A stretch of 7,509 nucleotides of DNA from CAVLCC01 sp963624975 (GTDB lineage Bacteria > Actinomycetota > Coriobacteriia > Coriobacteriales > CADBOM01). Both the position numbers and the translations under genes were made by a program. The DNA is taken from the NCBI GenBank assembly GCA_963624975.1, contig CAVFRF010000038.1:1-7509 (forward strand), read 5' to 3'. Positions 6,617 to 7,509 of the stretch are shown here, in pieces. The first letter of the stretch is position 1. Each line of letters starts with the position of its first letter. Under the pieces are notes generated by a model. It had not been told where the DNA came from. It saw nothing but the letters and a program-made list of their open reading frames with translations, and searched no databases.

Positions 6617-6823
6617 GTGGAATCGCGGGAGCTTACCAACGAGGAGATACTCGCCGACCTCGGACGCATGGAGGCGAGCGAGGGCGTGCGCGTCCGAATC
6701 CGGGTGCTCGCGCTGGCGATATTGCGTTGCGAAATCTTGTCAAGACTCTCGGAGGCAGTCGCGAGAATTAAAATTGCGTTTCGAATAAAACATTGCGTTT
6801 GCGCAATGTTTTTGCTAGTCTGA
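6617..6823 (+). CDS. Doubtful small reading frame, 68 residues, unrecognised
   Basis: A GTG at 6617 follows GAGGAAGG (6599-6606) by ten bases and opens a frame of 68 residues. Residues 1 to about 45 look coding: many codons end in G or C, and the peptide is charged and helix-like (ELTNEEILADLGRMEAS near the start, then VRIRVLALAILRCEILSRL). From about residue 48 the frame runs into AT-rich DNA containing the promoter and palindrome of the next gene, and the peptide (KIAFRIKHCVCAMFLLV) looks non-coding. It may be a remnant or 5' fragment of an older gene, a short leader, or chance. The frame stays open upstream to an ATG at 6521, but that part shows no coding character. I do not recognise a family. 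Confidence 0.25.
   Translation: MESRELTNEEILADLGRMEASEGVRVRIRVLALAILRCEILSRLSEAVARIKIAFRIKHCVCAMFLLV
6787..6812. promoter_or_regulatory. Candidate operator of the HTH/zeta operon: 11-bp perfect palindrome
   Basis: AAAACATTGCG and CGCAATGTTTT form a perfect inverted repeat around a TTTG centre, with TTGCGCAA (6799-6806) as an inner palindrome. The site covers the proposed -35 and spacer of the + strand promoter, where a repressor would block RNA polymerase. The motif ATTGCGTT occurs three times on the + strand (6721, 6773, 6792), so binding could be cooperative. Autoregulation by the HTH protein encoded 73 bases downstream is an inference. With its A run and T run the same sequence could also work as a bidirectional intrinsic terminator. 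Confidence 0.55.
6793..6821 (+). promoter_or_regulatory. Candidate promoter of the HTH/zeta operon
   Basis: TTGCGT (6793-6798) and TAGTCT (6816-6821) are separated by 17 bases. TGC directly before the latter makes an extended -10. Neither hexamer is close to consensus, but spacing, extended -10 and AT-rich surroundings agree. It would give a leader of about 58 bases before the ATG at 6886. Confidence 0.45.
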
Positions 6824-6885
6824 TCTGCATCCGCGTAGCATCGCAATCGCGGTTCGCTTTGAACGCCAGCCAAATCGGAGAAGCC

Positions 6886-7296
6886 ATGTTGTCAGTCATC
6901 GAATGCGCCAAGCTGCTGGGCGTATCTGCCGCACGAGTACGACAGCTCGTGTCGAGCGGAATCCTTCCCGCCCGAAAGGTCGGAAAGGTCTGGGTGATCA
7001 GAGAGGAAGACGCGCTCAACCGGCTAGAATCTCACGCGGGGCCGGGTCGGCCTCGCGCCGTCGCCACAGATTGCGGGAAGTCTGCCGCGCCCGTCGCAGA
7101 CCGGCCCGACACGACTAGCGCAGCAGACGAATTCGCGCGACTGTTCGACTTGTGCTCTCGAAACTACGCCAGCTGCCCGAGTGCGGCGGAACTGCAATCC
7201 TACGGCGATCCCGAAATCGCAGCATTCCGCGCCGCGGTGTCGGACTTCTTTCTCAAGCAAAAGCAGCTCGAGCTCATCGAACAGGGAGTCTTCTGA
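6886..7296 (+). CDS. MerR/excisionase-like HTH protein, likely antitoxin or repressor of the zeta module
   Basis: The product is a 136-residue DNA-binding protein. Residues 2-47 fit the HTH_17 excisionase/MerR-like fold: SVIECAKLLGVSAARVRQLV gives the helix-turn-helix, then GILPARKVGKVWVIREED gives the wing and the usual entry into a last helix. Residues 48-80 are a Pro- and Ala-rich linker with GPGRPR (52-57), similar to an AT-hook core. Residues 80-132 are predicted helical, with charged residues, and could hold the toxin-binding part. The ATG at 6886 follows GGAG (6877-6880) by five bases and starts exactly at the domain edge. An in-frame upstream ATG at 6793 would add 31 residues but lies inside the promoter palindrome. 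Its stop TGA shares one base with the next ATG, so the genes are co-transcribed and probably translationally coupled. The DNA-binding role is clear; the antitoxin role is inferred from the neighbour. Confidence 0.85.
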   Translation: MLSVIECAKLLGVSAARVRQLVSSGILPARKVGKVWVIREEDALNRLESHAGPGRPRAVATDCGKSAAPVADRPDTTSAADEFARLFDLCSRNYASCPSAAELQSYGDPEIAAFRAAVSDFFLKQKQLELIEQGVF

Positions 7297-7505
7297 TGCG
7301 ATTCGGTTGCATGCCGTGGTATATCGTCTTCGCGGGGGTCAACGGTGCCGGCAAATCCACGTTCTACCGGAGCGGGCTTTGGAAAACCGGGTCCGAGCCG
7401 AGGCACCTCGAGCGCGTGAACCCAGACGAGATAGTCGTGGAGTCGGGCGGCTCATGGCTGACGCAAGCGGTGTTCGATGAGAAGGTATGGACGAGTTCTT
7501 CGTAA
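7296..7505 (+). CDS. Truncated or frameshifted zeta-toxin-family kinase (N-terminal third)
   Basis: The 69-residue product begins MRFGCMPWYIVFAGVNGAGK and carries a Walker A motif GVNGAGKST at 14-22, then RVNPDEI at 40-46. Its Asp44 sits where zeta toxins have the catalytic Asp. Zeta enzymes phosphorylate UDP-N-acetylglucosamine or related UDP-sugars and so block wall synthesis. Relatives are about 190-200 residues long. Here similarity holds to about SGGSWLTQAV (50-59) and then ends in FDEKVWTSSS and TAA. The Arg-rich helix and the substrate-binding and lid parts expected next are absent in this frame, and I do not see them in the other frames of the few bases left. The start at 7296 has AGGGAG (7283-7288) seven bases upstream and overlaps the preceding stop by one base; Met6 at 7311 is an alternative start. 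As written the product would be inactive. Possible causes are a real truncation, a frameshift, or an assembly fault at the sequence end. Confidence 0.75.
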   Translation: MRFGCMPWYIVFAGVNGAGKSTFYRSGLWKTGSEPRHLERVNPDEIVVESGGSWLTQAVFDEKVWTSSS

Positions 7506-7509
7506 AGCT

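Larger units (their letters stand above)
6422..6885. other. Divergent intergenic region between the sulfotransferase and the HTH/zeta pair
   Basis: The two transcription units are read away from each other from this 464-base region. The left part (6428-6475) holds the ribosome site, an inverted repeat and a -10-like hexamer for the minus-strand gene. Positions 6511-6548 form an AT-rich patch. The middle (6577-6823) holds a short hairpin (AGCGC/GCGCT at 6577-6590) and a small reading frame of uncertain status. The right part (6765-6830) is AT-rich, with ATTGCGTT at 6721-6728, 6773-6780 and 6792-6799 and a strong palindrome over the + strand promoter. I see no tRNA, insertion sequence or CRISPR here. 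Confidence 0.7.

Noticed and set aside
6787..6812. Palindrome read only as an intrinsic terminator
   Set aside because: It has the A run, stem and T run of a bidirectional terminator, but no convincing gene ends on either side and it lies exactly over a plausible promoter, so operator is preferred. Terminator is kept as the alternative.
6565..6873. Minus-strand frame of 102 residues in the intergenic region
   Set aside because: It crosses the AT-rich promoter and palindrome of the HTH operon, has no ribosome site, and its Arg/Ser-rich peptide has no recognisable features.
6793..6885. Upstream ATG giving a 31-residue extension of the HTH protein
   Set aside because: It lies inside the promoter palindrome, has no ribosome site, and would add a peptide unlike the family. 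The ATG at 6886 has GGAG at good spacing and starts at the domain edge.

Overview
The window is GC-rich DNA whose coding frames prefer G or C at the third position. The gene content suggests a gut-associated Coriobacteriia genome, probably Eggerthellaceae or a relative. Three things point there: a secreted aryl-sulfate sulfotransferase, ricin-type lectin repeats on a large exported protein, and a helix-turn-helix gene joined to a zeta-type kinase beginning MPWYIVFAGVNGAGKST. This assignment rests on recalled family patterns, not on a search.

Layout, left to right. Positions 1-262 hold no gene I can support, but they are dense in inverted repeats: two hairpins each followed by a short T run on the + strand (34-66 and 103-125), and a GC-rich cluster of nested hairpins and direct repeats (174-274) at the 3' end of the large gene. 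Positions 263-6421 on the minus strand are one gene of 2052 codons that fills most of the window. Positions 6422-6885 are a divergent intergenic region with candidate operators, weak promoters and a doubtful small reading frame. Positions 6886-7505 on the + strand carry two genes with a one-base stop/start overlap: a 136-residue HTH protein and a zeta-family kinase reading frame that stops after 69 residues, about a third of the usual length.

The large protein is the centre of interest. After a signal peptide and an N-terminal beta domain it carries two complete aryl-sulfate sulfotransferase modules in tandem. Each keeps the His, His, Arg and His positions known to be catalytic in E. coli AssT, with identical 18-residue spacing between the second His and the Arg. 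Two Big_2-like immunoglobulin folds follow, then nine ricin-type repeats that group in phase as three beta-trefoils. The design reads as an exported two-headed sulfotransferase held on a glycan surface by a lectin tail. The sulfate donor, the acceptor and the glycan ligand cannot be read from the sequence.

The right-hand pair looks like a toxin-antitoxin-type module. Its likely promoter is covered by a perfect 11-bp inverted repeat, as expected for autoregulation by the HTH protein. The toxin frame is truncated or frameshifted just before the window ends.
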